Positions 17,907 to 26,174 of a DNA stretch of 64,000 nt are shown in pieces (within the stretch, counting starts at the first letter, position 1; the number at the start of each line of letters is the position of its first letter). The translations under genes were made by a program, and so were the position numbers. The DNA is from Collinsella aerofaciens (lineage in GTDB: Bacteria; Actinomycetota; Coriobacteriia; Coriobacteriales; Coriobacteriaceae), in assembly GCF_028209885.1 (NCBI RefSeq), contig NZ_JAQLEM010000004.1:42500-106499 (forward strand). The letters run 5' to 3'. The notes under the pieces were generated by a model that saw only the letters and a list, made by a program, of their open reading frames with translations, made no database searches and was not told where the DNA came from.

Positions 17907-19982
17907 ATGAGATTCTCGATTATTAGCGAGATCCCCGGCAGGACCCGTCTTCAATTGGCGGGTCCTGTGCCAGAGAGCGATCTCGATGCACTTCTTAAGC
18001 TCAGCGGCGGTATCGACGGCGTGCACAAGGTGCGCGTGTATGGCCGCATTGGCCAGATGGCGCTGGAGTACGACGAGCCGCGCCGCGCGAGCGTGCTCGA
18101 CGCCTTGGGCGCACTCGATGCTCAAGCTATCGCCGATGCCAAGTCGGGCTACGTGATGCAGCTTGAGCCACGCAAGCACAAGCTCGTCATGGATCTGGCG
18201 ACACTCGTCGGTGCCCATTACGCACGTCGCTGGTTCTTGCCGACGCCTCTGCGTGCGGTGTTTGTCGTGGTCGGTTACATGACATTTTTGCGCGCCGCCC
18301 TCTGTGAGCTCGCGCAGCCGCGCCTGACCGTTCCTGTGCTCGACGCTTCGGCCATCGGCATCTCGTTCGTCAAGCGCGACGTCGACACCGCGGGTCAGAC
18401 GATGTTCCTGCTCAACGTGGGCGAGCTGCTTGAGGACTACACCCGCGCCATGAGCGAAAACGAGCTCATCAACTCGCTGCTCGATGTGCCCGACAAGGCG
18501 CAAAAGGTCGTCGGCGACACTGAGGTAAGCGTTGCCGCGACCGAGCTTGAGCCCGGCGATCTGGTCGCCGTGCGCACCGGCATGTCTATTTGCATCGACG
18601 GCGTTGTCGAGCAGGGGAGCGCTATGGTCAACCAGGCGACCCTGACCGGCGAGCCGCTGGCCGTCGAGCGCAGCGTGGGCGACGACGTGTTCGCCGGTAC
18701 CGTCGTGGAAGATGGCAGCATCTTGGTGCGCGTGCGCGCCAACACGGCTCAAACCAAGCTCCGCTCAATCGTCTCACTCGTGCAGACGGCCGATTCGCTC
18801 AAGTCCGAGGGCCAGTCGCATATGGAGGACCTTGCCAACAAGATTGTCCCGTGGAATTTCCTGCTTGCGGGCCTTGTCGCGCTTACCACCCGCAGCCTCA
18901 TCAAGACCTCAGCGGCGCTGATGGTCGACTACTCGTGCGCACTCAAGCTCACGGGTTCGGTTGCCGTCATGACTGCCATGAGCGATGCTGCCAAGATGGG
19001 CGTCATGGTCAAGGGCGCGAAGTACTTTGAGTCGTTTGCCAAGGCCGACACCATCGTGTTTGATAAGACCGGCACGCTCACCGAGGCACAGCCGCGTCTT
19101 GCCTGCGTGCTCACCACCGATGGCTGGAGCGAGGACGAGATTCTGCGCCTTTCCGCTTGCTTGGAGGAGCATTTCCCGCATCCGGTGGCACGCGCCGTCG
19201 TCAACGCTGCTCGCGAGCGTGGGCTCGAGCACCGCGAGCGTCACGCTGCGGTCGAGTACATCGTGGCACACGGCATTGCCTCGTCCATTGAAGGGCGTCG
19301 CGCCATCATCGGTTCCGCGCACTTTGTATTTGAGGACGAGGGCGCGCAGCTCGAGTCCGACATTAAGGAGCAAATCGAGTCCCAAATGCAGGGTCTGTCG
19401 CCGCTGTATCTGGCGGTCGATGGAAAGGTCGTCGGCGTGCTAGGCATCGAGGACCCGCTCAAGCCCGGGGTCCGTGAGGCCATCGCCGACCTGCATGCGC
19501 TGGGCGTCAAACACGTGGTCATGCTCACGGGCGATTCGGAGCGCACGGCCGAGCGCATTGCTCGCGAGGCAGGTGTCGACGAGTTTAAGGCCGAGCTGCT
19601 GCCCGAGGACAAGTACGCGTATGTGGAGCGCATTAAGGGCGAGGGGCGCCACGTTGCCATGGTGGGCGACGGCGTCAACGACTCACCGGCGCTGGGTCTG
19701 GCCGATGTGGGTCTGGCCATGGGCGGTGGAAGCGACATCGCCAAGGAGGTCGCCGATATCATCCTGACCGATACAGATCTGGCCGCAATCGTGCGCCTGC
19801 GCCGCATGAGTCAGGGGCTTATCGACCGTCTGTCGAGTTCGTATTCCAAGGTGATGCTCACCAACTCGGCGCTGTTGGCATTGGGTATTACCGGCATGAT
19901 CACTCCGCAGACGTCGTCGCTGCTGCACAACGGCTCGACGATCGCCTACAGCCTGAGCAACGCGAAGGCATATCTGCGTTAA
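17907..19982 (+). CDS. Heavy-metal translocating P-type ATPase, SCA-motif type
   Basis: 691-residue P1B-like ATPase. An HMA_2-like N-terminal domain (MRFSIISEIPGRTRLQL, no CXXC) precedes the membrane domain. The actuator TGE motif is in NQATLTGEPLAVE, the phosphorylation site is Asp386 in FDKTGTLTE, the HP motif is EEHFPHPVARA, and the hinge is VGDGVNDSPAL (Asp588). The membrane metal-binding motif, usually CPC or SPC, reads DYSCALKL (Ser343-Cys344-Ala345), so the conserved proline is replaced. That variant is seen in a subgroup thought to handle iron or manganese rather than copper; the metal is my inference. It is probably co-transcribed with the DUF6110 gene. Confidence 0.92.
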   Translation: MRFSIISEIPGRTRLQLAGPVPESDLDALLKLSGGIDGVHKVRVYGRIGQMALEYDEPRRASVLDALGALDAQAIADAKSGYVMQLEPRKHKLVMDLATLVGAHYARRWFLPTPLRAVFVVVGYMTFLRAALCELAQPRLTVPVLDASAIGISFVKRDVDTAGQTMFLLNVGELLEDYTRAMSENELINSLLDVPDKAQKVVGDTEVSVAATELEPGDLVAVRTGMSICIDGVVEQGSAMVNQATLTGEPLAVERSVGDDVFAGTVVEDGSILVRVRANTAQTKLRSIVSLVQTADSLKSEGQSHMEDLANKIVPWNFLLAGLVALTTRSLIKTSAALMVDYSCALKLTGSVAVMTAMSDAAKMGVMVKGAKYFESFAKADTIVFDKTGTLTEAQPRLACVLTTDGWSEDEILRLSACLEEHFPHPVARAVVNAARERGLEHRERHAAVEYIVAHGIASSIEGRRAIIGSAHFVFEDEGAQLESDIKEQIESQMQGLSPLYLAVDGKVVGVLGIEDPLKPGVREAIADLHALGVKHVVMLTGDSERTAERIAREAGVDEFKAELLPEDKYAYVERIKGEGRHVAMVGDGVNDSPALGLADVGLAMGGGSDIAKEVADIILTDTDLAAIVRLRRMSQGLIDRLSSSYSKVMLTNSALLALGITGMITPQTSSLLHNGSTIAYSLSNAKAYLR

Positions 19983-20006
19983 CAGGCGTGTTCGCCCACG
20001 CTATCT

Positions 20007-20052
20007 GGCCTGCGCCCGGACGGCATCGGTGCCGTCCGGGCGCAGGCCTTTT
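20007..20052 (+). terminator. Strong rho-independent terminator
   Basis: GGCCTGCGCCCGGACGGCA pairs with its complement around a short loop and is followed by TTTT. It ends the P-type ATPase transcript. Confidence 0.9.
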
Positions 20053-20056
20053 GCAT

Positions 20057-20106
20057 TTGACCATTTGCTAGCTACTCTATATAGTATTGCTAGCGGTGCT
20101 AGCAAT
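20057..20106 (+). promoter_or_regulatory. Promoter and operator of toxin-antitoxin operon
   Basis: -35 TTGACC (20057) and -10 TATAGT (20080) are 17 bases apart. A perfect 9-base inverted repeat ATTGCTAGC-GGT-GCTAGCAAT (20086-20106) covers the expected start point. A third TTGCTAGC lies at 20065 in the spacer. This is the layout expected for autorepression by a RelB-type antitoxin. Confidence 0.75.
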
Positions 20107-20125
20107 TGAAGGGAGCGGGATCAAC

Positions 20126-20479
20126 GTGGGTACTGTTAGTGGCATGGCGCAGGTGAACGTTCGCGTGGATCGCCAGGTTAAGAACCGTGCCGAGGAGGCG
20201 CTGCGGCTTTCGGGCGGGTCACTGCCCGAGCTCATCAAAAAGGTGGTGGCCAAGGTCGCGCAGGATGGCGGGCAGTGCGAGGAAGTGCTTGCGGTCGTCG
20301 ACGACCGGCAGCAGACCGTCGCGCCCGATACTCCGTTCGCCGCATCATGGGCAGCGGCAGACCGGCTTTATGCAGATTTGGGCATCGCTGCGTCGCCCGT
20401 ATCCGACGATCGCGATTGGGACGCAATCTATTCCGAAGCCATGGACGAGCGCTATCGCCAAAAGGGGATGATCCTGTGA
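20126..20479 (+). CDS. RelB/DinJ-like antitoxin
   Basis: 117 residues from GTG 20126, which has GGGAGCGGG upstream; ATG 20144 is the alternative start. The segment MAQVNVRVDRQVKNRAEEALRLSGGSLPELIKKVVAKVA matches the ribbon-helix-helix DNA-binding domain of RelB/DinJ antitoxins. The C-terminal half (about residues 70-117) would wrap the toxin. The last codons overlap the toxin start (GTGA), so the two are translationally coupled. It probably neutralises the PIN protein and represses the promoter through the GCTAGC repeats. Confidence 0.82.
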   Translation: MGTVSGMAQVNVRVDRQVKNRAEEALRLSGGSLPELIKKVVAKVAQDGGQCEEVLAVVDDRQQTVAPDTPFAASWAAADRLYADLGIAASPVSDDRDWDAIYSEAMDERYRQKGMIL

Positions 20480-20991
20480 GCGGAGCTCCCCCCAAAATAA
20501 TGGTGGACGCCAACGTATGGGTTGATTCGTTTTGCGTCGACCATGCCGAGTCGCTTGCCGCGCGTGCGTTTATTGGGCAGGCGACGGAGACGGGGGCGTT
20601 GCTGTTCTTTCCGGTGCATATCGCTAAGGACGTGCTGTACGTTGTCCAACACGAGCTGAAGCGTAGCGTTCTTGCCGGCGGGGGAGCGCTCGACGAGGCA
20701 TCTGCCCGTGCAATTGACGATGCGGCGTTGGCGTTTGTTCGGAATATGACCGAAAACGCCACGGCCGTGGGTGCAGATGCGTCGGACCTTTGGCTGGCCG
20801 ACAAATACTTAGCGCTCCATCGCGATTACGAGGACAACTTGGTGCTTGCCGCGTGCAAGCGCGCACAGGTCGATTACTTGGTGACTAACGATCGCAAACT
20901 GCTCGAACATGCCGATCTTGCAGCGAAGACCCCGCGCCAAATGATGCCGATTCTTGCTTTGGCCGAACGCGGTGGCGCGGCTATCGGTTGA
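20476..20991 (+). CDS. PIN domain toxin (predicted RNase)
   Basis: 171 residues from GTG 20476, overlapping the antitoxin stop by 4 bases. Acidic residues of a PIN nuclease are visible: Asp in IMVDANVWVDSF near the N-terminus, Asp/Glu in HRDYEDNLVLAACK, and Asp in LVTNDRKLLEHA. These bind the divalent metal in VapC-like RNases. Pairing a PIN toxin with a RelB/DinJ-like antitoxin rather than VapB is a mixed combination but not unique. Target RNA is unknown. Confidence 0.82.
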   Translation: MSGAPPKIMVDANVWVDSFCVDHAESLAARAFIGQATETGALLFFPVHIAKDVLYVVQHELKRSVLAGGGALDEASARAIDDAALAFVRNMTENATAVGADASDLWLADKYLALHRDYEDNLVLAACKRAQVDYLVTNDRKLLEHADLAAKTPRQMMPILALAERGGAAIG

Positions 20992-21003
20992 CGCGAACTG
21001 TTT

Positions 21004-21040
21004 GCGGGCCTCTTGGACGACGATGCGCCAAGGGACCCGC
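21004..21040. terminator. Hairpin between convergent genes
   Basis: GCGGGCCTCTTGG pairs with CCAAGGGACCCGC with two mismatches. It separates the toxin gene from the convergent gene at 21050. There is no long T run. Confidence 0.5.
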
Positions 21041-21049
21041 GTCTGCTAT

Positions 21050-21484
21050 TTACAAAAGCTCGGCCTTAATGGTGGGACTTTCTGCGAGCTGCTCGGCTGC
21101 CTTTTCGTCGGAGCTGTCGAGTGCTGCCAGACTGCGGTAGACCCACTCGTTGACCTGGGTGTTCTTGACGCCTGCGGTCTGCATAAGGGCGCCTACCTCG
21201 CGGATTGCTGCGAGTAGATTGGCTTTGGGACCCGCGAGCTCGACCTCGATGCCGTGGTAGGCGGTCACGCCGCGGTTCTCACTTACGTGGTCGATAAAGC
21301 CCTCGACGGTCTCAAGCTGCTGGGCGAGAGCTGCATCATCGTCAGCGTCCAGCGCGACGAGTGCGTTCGATACCGTGAGGGCGGGATGTCCGCAGGGGAC
21401 AAAGCCTTCGATGACATCCATAGCCTCGGTAATGGTTGAGCCCAGGCCTGCGAGGGCATTGACGAGCTGCTGCTTGGTATCCAT
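21050..21484 (-). CDS. Hypothetical protein, 144 residues
   Basis: Start ATG 21484 with AAAGGACC upstream on the minus strand. I do not recognise the family. The protein is soluble, acidic and mostly helical in appearance (MDTKQQLVNALAGLGSTITE, then EGFVPCGHPALTVSNALVAL), with no signal peptide or membrane segment. It has two apparent helical halves separated by VTAYHGIEVELAGPKANLLA. It stands alone between the toxin operon and the tmRNA gene. Confidence 0.7.
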   Translation of the reverse strand: MDTKQQLVNALAGLGSTITEAMDVIEGFVPCGHPALTVSNALVALDADDDAALAQQLETVEGFIDHVSENRGVTAYHGIEVELAGPKANLLAAIREVGALMQTAGVKNTQVNEWVYRSLAALDSSDEKAAEQLAESPTIKAELL

Positions 21485-21721
21485 AACGGTCCTTTCGACG
21501 GGTCAATTTTGCTTGGCGAAAATATACGTGACGCGATCGGTAGCAAAAGTGTGAAGTGCGGCGCACATTGGGGTCTTCACAGCTCGTGCATAGAACAGCT
21601 GTCCGCTTTCAGAACGTGGTAAGATAACACTCCACAAGCGGGGCTCGCCCCGCATGTTCCTTGAAAAGTCGACGGGTGTTGGGCGCTCGTGCCCAATGCC
21701 ATCCAGACTTTCCCGACATTC

Positions 21722-22085
21722 GGGGGCGACTGGTTTCGACACGATAGCTCTGAGAGAGGAAGCAAGCCGAGGTCTCCTCGCCTCGTTAAACAGGGGTACC
21801 GTCAAATTGAATTGACAACAACTCTTCTTTTGAGCCTATGGCTCTCGCTGCTTAGTTTATAGCGGCGCGTCAACCCGGTGATTTCCCCGACACCGGCGCG
21901 ACGTCATGTTAGGGGAATGCTCCTGCGCACGTAATCGGTATGGCGCAGGCTAAGACTGAACCGGTTAGGACGCCGCGAGCGTGTCGCTGCGCGCAAAGCG
22001 TCCGAGACTAAACCAGCGACTGAGCTTGGAGATGCCAATCAGGGGGCTTTCGTGGACCGGAGTTCGATTCTCCGCGCCTCCACCA
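21722..22085 (+). ncRNA. ssrA: Transfer-messenger RNA (tmRNA)
   Basis: 5' end GGGGGCGACTGGTTTCGACA is diagnostic. The 3' end is GTTCGATTCTCCGCGCCTCCACCA-like with encoded CCA, and the first seven bases pair with the seven before the discriminator (one G-U). The tag reading frame ends GAGCCTATGGCTCTCGCTGCT and TAG (21853-21855), giving a tag ending DNNSSFEPMALAA if read from GAC 21814; the resume codon is inferred. It rescues stalled ribosomes with SmpB. Two small hairpins (21639-21654, 21679-21696) lie in the region upstream. Confidence 0.96.
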
Positions 22086-22093
22086 TAAGTAAC

Positions 22094-22129
22094 AGGCAGG
22101 TAGATACTTATATCTACCTGCCTTTTTAT
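22094..22129 (+). terminator. tmRNA terminator
   Basis: GGCAGGTAGATA-CTTA-TATCTACCTGCC followed by TTTTTATTT. Confidence 0.9.
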
Positions 22130-22141
22130 TTCTTGTCCGTA

Positions 22142-22400
22142 CCGCGGAGAATCGAACTATATGCAGGGCGCGGGCGTTAAGCAAACGCGAAGCGTTTGTA
22201 GCGAGCGGGCGAGGGCGCCGGCAGGCGGCCGAAGCCGGTGCGGATTTGCGAAGCAAATACGCGGATTCTCCGCGCAATGCTTCAGCCAGATATAGATGCG
22301 ATGCCGATCGGGCGTCTTGCCCCGGTTTCAACCCATCAACGGATTCCCCCAACCGCGGAGAATCGAACTCTATGCAGGGCGCGGCCGTAAAGAAAACGCC
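22142..22400 (+). repeat. Direct repeat carrying inverted tmRNA 3'-end fragment
   Basis: A segment of about 47 bases beginning CCGCGGAGAATCGAACT occurs at 22142 and again at 22353, each followed by a near-identical TATGCAGGGCGCGG tract. CGCGGAGAATCGAACT is the reverse complement of the tmRNA T-arm at 22061-22076. A direct-orientation piece, GATTCTCCGCGC, lies at 22264. These look like leftovers of integrations at ssrA. No gene is seen between them. Confidence 0.6.
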
Positions 22401-22410
22401 TCAGTGACGC

Positions 22411-22680
22411 AGAGTGGGACGTGCTTTCCCAATGGCGGCCCAGGCGGAAAGTCCATCCCAGAATCCGCGCTCAGACTGGGACGTAGTTTCCGGATGGCGC
22501 CTCAAGCGGAAACTGCGACCCGGAATCGAGCCGTAGAGTGGGACGTAGTTTCCGGATGACACATCAAGCGGAAAGCGCATCCCGGAATCTAAGCTCGAAA
22601 TGGGATTCATTTTCCTGATGACGGGCTCAGCGGAAAATGAGACCCGGAATTTGCTCTGAGAACGGGACACACTTTCCGCT
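22411..22680 (+). repeat. 62-bp tandem hairpin array (4.4 units)
   Basis: Units start at 22411, 22473, 22535, 22597 and about 22658 (partial). Each reads GGGA, a 10-base arm ending TTTCC, a loop of about 14-16 bases, GGAAA plus the complementary arm, then CCC and GGAAT. In units 2 and 4 the arm bases differ but still pair: GGGACGTAGTTTCC with GGAAACTGCGACCC, against GGGATTCATTTTCC with GGAAAATGAGACCC. The array ends about 85 bases before the patatin gene. Confidence 0.85.
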
Positions 22681-22764
22681 TCACCTGCCGCCTCGAAAAA
22701 CCCATGCGCTCGCCATCCCAAAACTGGGTAGAAGAAAGCCAAAACGCAATCGCAGGAGGTCAAT

Positions 22765-23643
22765 ATGACTGCAGAAGATAAGGCAAAGAACGCCGGCAAG
22801 GTCGCGCTCGTTTTGGAGGGCGGAAGTTTTCGCGGGCAGTTTACCGCGGGCGTGCTCGACGTCCTCATGGAGGCTGGCGTCGAGATTCCGGCTGTCTACG
22901 GTGTATCGGCCGGCGCCCTCAACGGCGTGAACTACAAGTCGCACCAGATCGGCCGTGCCAACCGCATCAACCTGGCTTTCTGCAACGACAGCCGCTTCAT
23001 GGGCGCCGCATCGTTTGCGTCCACGGGCTCCATTGTGGGTTACGATTTTATCTTCAATGATGTCCAGGACCGCCTGGATCCCTTTGACAACGAGACGTTC
23101 GATGCGAGCCCCATCGAGATGTACGCCGTCGCGACGGACATGCTCTTTGGAACCGCCACGTACCTGCCGGTCAAAAGCGCCGTGCTCGATCTCGATGCCG
23201 TGCGCGCATCGACCTCGTTGCCGCTGGTGACGCCGCCGGTCGAGATTGACGGGCACAAATACGTTGACGGCGGCGTGGCCGATTCGGTTCCTATCGAGCA
23301 TGTGCTGGAGGAGGCGGGCTTCGATCGTGCGGTCGTCATCGTTACGCAGGACCGCTCCTACGAGAAAAAGCCCTACGAGTTTATGCCCGCCGCACGCGCC
23401 CGCTATGCCGACTACCCCTACCTGCTCGAGGCTATCGAGACGCGCCACGACCGCTATAACATCCAGCGCATGCACCTGTGGAAGTATGAGCGCGAGGGCC
23501 GCGCGCTGGTCGTTGCTCCGCAAAAGCCGGTCGAGGTCGGCCATGTCGAACACGATCCGGCAAAGCTCCTCGACCTGTATATTCAGGGTCGCCAGGAGGC
23601 AAAGCGCTTGCTGGGAGATATCGAGGCGTTTGTCGAGCGCTAG
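22765..23643 (+). CDS. Patatin-like phospholipase
   Basis: 292 residues, ATG 22765 after AGGAGG. The oxyanion motif is LEGGSFRGQFTAGVLD, the nucleophile is Ser48 in GVSAGALNG, and the catalytic Asp168 is in YVDGGVADSVP. These form the Ser-Asp dyad of patatin lipases acting on phospholipids or acyl esters. The C-terminal part (NIQRMHLWKYEREGRALVV onward) resembles the DUF6363 extension of bacterial YjjU-type members. There is no signal peptide, so it is likely cytoplasmic or membrane-peripheral. It is a single gene preceded by an unusual hairpin array. Confidence 0.92.
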   Translation: MTAEDKAKNAGKVALVLEGGSFRGQFTAGVLDVLMEAGVEIPAVYGVSAGALNGVNYKSHQIGRANRINLAFCNDSRFMGAASFASTGSIVGYDFIFNDVQDRLDPFDNETFDASPIEMYAVATDMLFGTATYLPVKSAVLDLDAVRASTSLPLVTPPVEIDGHKYVDGGVADSVPIEHVLEEAGFDRAVVIVTQDRSYEKKPYEFMPAARARYADYPYLLEAIETRHDRYNIQRMHLWKYEREGRALVVAPQKPVEVGHVEHDPAKLLDLYIQGRQEAKRLLGDIEAFVER

Positions 23644-23706
23644 CGTCGCGAAGTCATGACCCATGGACGACATGTGCAGAAACTCTGGTCGGAGCCAAAA
23701 TACCTG

Positions 23707-23734
23707 TTGACTCGGACGGCGAGCGGGGTAATAT
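23707..23734 (+). promoter_or_regulatory. rplM-rpsI promoter
   Basis: -35 TTGACT (23707) and -10 TAATAT (23729) with a 16-base spacer, about 67 bases upstream of the rplM start. Confidence 0.7.
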
Positions 23735-23800
23735 GGACGGGTTACTTGCAGAGCCCCGTGAATCTCTGTAACAACACGTACTGTACATGGAGGAGTCTAA

Positions 23801-24244
23801 GTGATTTCGAAATCGACTCACTACGCCAAGCAGGGCGAGGTCCAGCGCAACTGGGTTCTCGTCGACGCCGATGGTGCTGTCCTGGGCCGTCTTGCCACCC
23901 AGATCGCAATGATCCTGCGCGGTAAGAACAAGCCCCAGTTCACGCCCAACAGCGACTGCGGCGACTTCGTTGTCGTCATCAACGCCGATAAGGTCCAGCT
24001 TACCGGTAACAAGGCCGACACGAAGACCTATTATCGCCACAGCGGCTACAACGGCGGCCTCAAGGCTGAGAGCTTCCGCCAGGCTATGGAGAAGCACCCG
24101 GAGAAGGTCATCGAGCGCGCCGTTCGCGGCATGCTGCCCAAGACCACCCTCGGCCGTGCCCAGATGACCAAGCTTAAGGTCTACGCTGGTGCCGAGCATC
24201 CGCACGCTGCCCAGAACCCCACGAAGATTGAGCTGGAGGCTTAA
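23801..24244 (+). CDS. rplM: 50S ribosomal protein L13 (uL13)
   Basis: 147 residues from GTG 23801, with GGAGGAG upstream. It shows the uL13 hallmarks [63 protein letters not shown], and [16 protein letters not shown]. It is an early-assembly protein of the large ribosomal subunit. It is followed 2 bases later by rpsI, the standard bacterial pairing, and the two share the promoter at 23707. Confidence 0.98.
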   Translation: MISKSTHYAKQGEVQRNWVLVDADGAVLGRLATQIAMILRGKNKPQFTPNSDCGDFVVVINADKVQLTGNKADTKTYYRHSGYNGGLKAESFRQAMEKHPEKVIERAVRGMLPKTTLGRAQMTKLKVYAGAEHPHAAQNPTKIELEA

Positions 24245-24246
24245 AG

Positions 24247-24642
<396 letters not shown>

Positions 24643-24671
24643 GGTTTTATCTCCTTTCGAGATACAATGTA

Positions 24672-24718
24672 CAAGCGGGGCCTGCCGATTCCTCGGCGGG
24701 TCCCGCTTTTCTTTTTCG
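24672..24718 (+). terminator. rplM-rpsI terminator
   Basis: AAGCGGGGCCTGCCG pairs with CGGCGGGTCCCGCTT (mostly matched) and runs into TTTCTTTTT. Confidence 0.85.
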
Positions 24719-24765
24719 ACTAGGGCGGGCGGTTGCATATCGCCTGCTAGGGAAGGAGCGATCCT

Positions 24766-26103
24766 ATGCCCCAGAACATCTTCGGTACCGACGGCGTCCG
24801 TGGCGTCGCCAACGCCGATCTTTCGTGCGACCTCGCGTTTCGCCTGGGCCGCGCGGCGACCAAGTTTCTTGGTCCGGACATCTGCATCGGCCGTGACACG
24901 CGCCTTTCGGGCACCATGCTCGAGAGCGCTCTGACCGCCGGCATTATGGCCGAGGGCGGCCGCCCGCATTGCTGCGGCGTTATCCCCACGCCTGCCGTGG
25001 CACTGCTCACCGTTCAGAACGAGCTCGACGGCGGCATCGTCATCTCTGCTTCGCATAATCCGCCGGAGTTCAACGGCATCAAGTTCTTTAGCCGCAAGGG
25101 TATGAAGCTTCCTGATGCTGTCGAGGAAGAGATCAGCGCCTGGGTCATGTCCGAGGAAGCCATGGCTGCCGACACGCTGCCGACTGGCGCCGGCGTGGGC
25201 CACATCATCAAGATGAAGGACGCCCGCAAGGCATACGTCGACCACGCCATCGATACGCTTGATGGCCTGAGGCTCGACGGCCTGGTCGTTGCCGTCGACT
25301 GCGGTCACGGTGCTTCCTGCCAGACTACGCCCGCCGCGCTGCAGCGCCTGGGTGCCACGGTGCACGCTATCAACACCGATTACTGCGGCACTGACATTAA
25401 CGTTGAGTGCGGCTCTACGCACCTCGAGCCCCTGCGCGAGCTCGTGCTGCGCACCCATGCTGACATCGGTCTGGCCCACGACGGCGACGCCGACCGCGTA
25501 CTGTTCGTGGACAGCGAGGGCAATGAGATCGACGGTGACTACATCCTGGCTATCTGCGGTTCTGACCTCGCCGCTCGCGGCAAGCTCGCTAACTCCGAGA
25601 TCGTTTCGACCGTCATGTGCAACCTGGGCTTCTCCATCGCTATGAAGGAGCAGGGCTTCGAGATGGTCCAGACCGCCGTGGGCGACCGCTACGTTCTGGA
25701 GCGCATGCTCGCGGACGGCGCCGTCATCGGCGGCGAACAGTCCGGCCACATCATCTTCCTGGAGCACAACACCACCGGCGACGGCCTGGTGACGGCTCTG
25801 CAGCTGCTGGCCGTGCTCAAGCGCACCGGTCGTACCCTCACCGATCTTTCCGGCATCATGAAGAAGTACCCGCAGGTGCTCGTCAACGTGCATTCCGACA
25901 ACAAGGCCGGCCTGGACGATTGCCAGCCCATCTGGGATGCCGTCGCTGCTGCCGAGAAGGAGCTTGACGGCCGCGGCCGCATTCTGGTGCGCCCGAGCGG
26001 TACCGAGCCGCTGGTCCGTGTGATGGCCGAGGCCGAGACGCACGAGCTGACCCAGCGCGTTGTCGACGACATCGTCGAGGTTGTCAAGCGCGAACTTCCC
26101 TAA
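24766..26103 (+). CDS. glmM: Phosphoglucosamine mutase
   Basis: 445 residues. It converts glucosamine-6-phosphate to glucosamine-1-phosphate for UDP-GlcNAc and peptidoglycan synthesis. Motifs are FGTDGVRGVAN at the start, the phosphoserine loop ISASHNPPEFNGIKFF (Ser96), the metal-binding HDGDADRVLFVD, sugar-binding GGEQSGHIIF, and phosphate-binding RPSGTEPLVRVMAEA. The ATG at 24766 follows AAGGAGCG. With a PTS IIA protein and nagB downstream it forms an amino-sugar cluster. Confidence 0.97.
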   Translation: MPQNIFGTDGVRGVANADLSCDLAFRLGRAATKFLGPDICIGRDTRLSGTMLESALTAGIMAEGGRPHCCGVIPTPAVALLTVQNELDGGIVISASHNPPEFNGIKFFSRKGMKLPDAVEEEISAWVMSEEAMAADTLPTGAGVGHIIKMKDARKAYVDHAIDTLDGLRLDGLVVAVDCGHGASCQTTPAALQRLGATVHAINTDYCGTDINVECGSTHLEPLRELVLRTHADIGLAHDGDADRVLFVDSEGNEIDGDYILAICGSDLAARGKLANSEIVSTVMCNLGFSIAMKEQGFEMVQTAVGDRYVLERMLADGAVIGGEQSGHIIFLEHNTTGDGLVTALQLLAVLKRTGRTLTDLSGIMKKYPQVLVNVHSDNKAGLDDCQPIWDAVAAAEKELDGRGRILVRPSGTEPLVRVMAEAETHELTQRVVDDIVEVVKRELP

Positions 26104-26174
26104 TGGTCAAAAACCGTTGCCAAGTGGTAAACTGTTAAGGTTATTTTGATTGATCGGTATGTCCGAGGGGGAGC

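Noticed and set aside
22008..22352. Minus-strand frame over the tmRNA 3' end
   Set aside because: Antisense of tmRNA and of its terminator; the GESNSGP peptide is a usual artefact of tRNA-like T-arms.
22411..22680. CRISPR array
   Set aside because: The period is 62 bases but the repeated part is most of the unit and varies between units; spacers are about 10 bases and there are no cas genes nearby.
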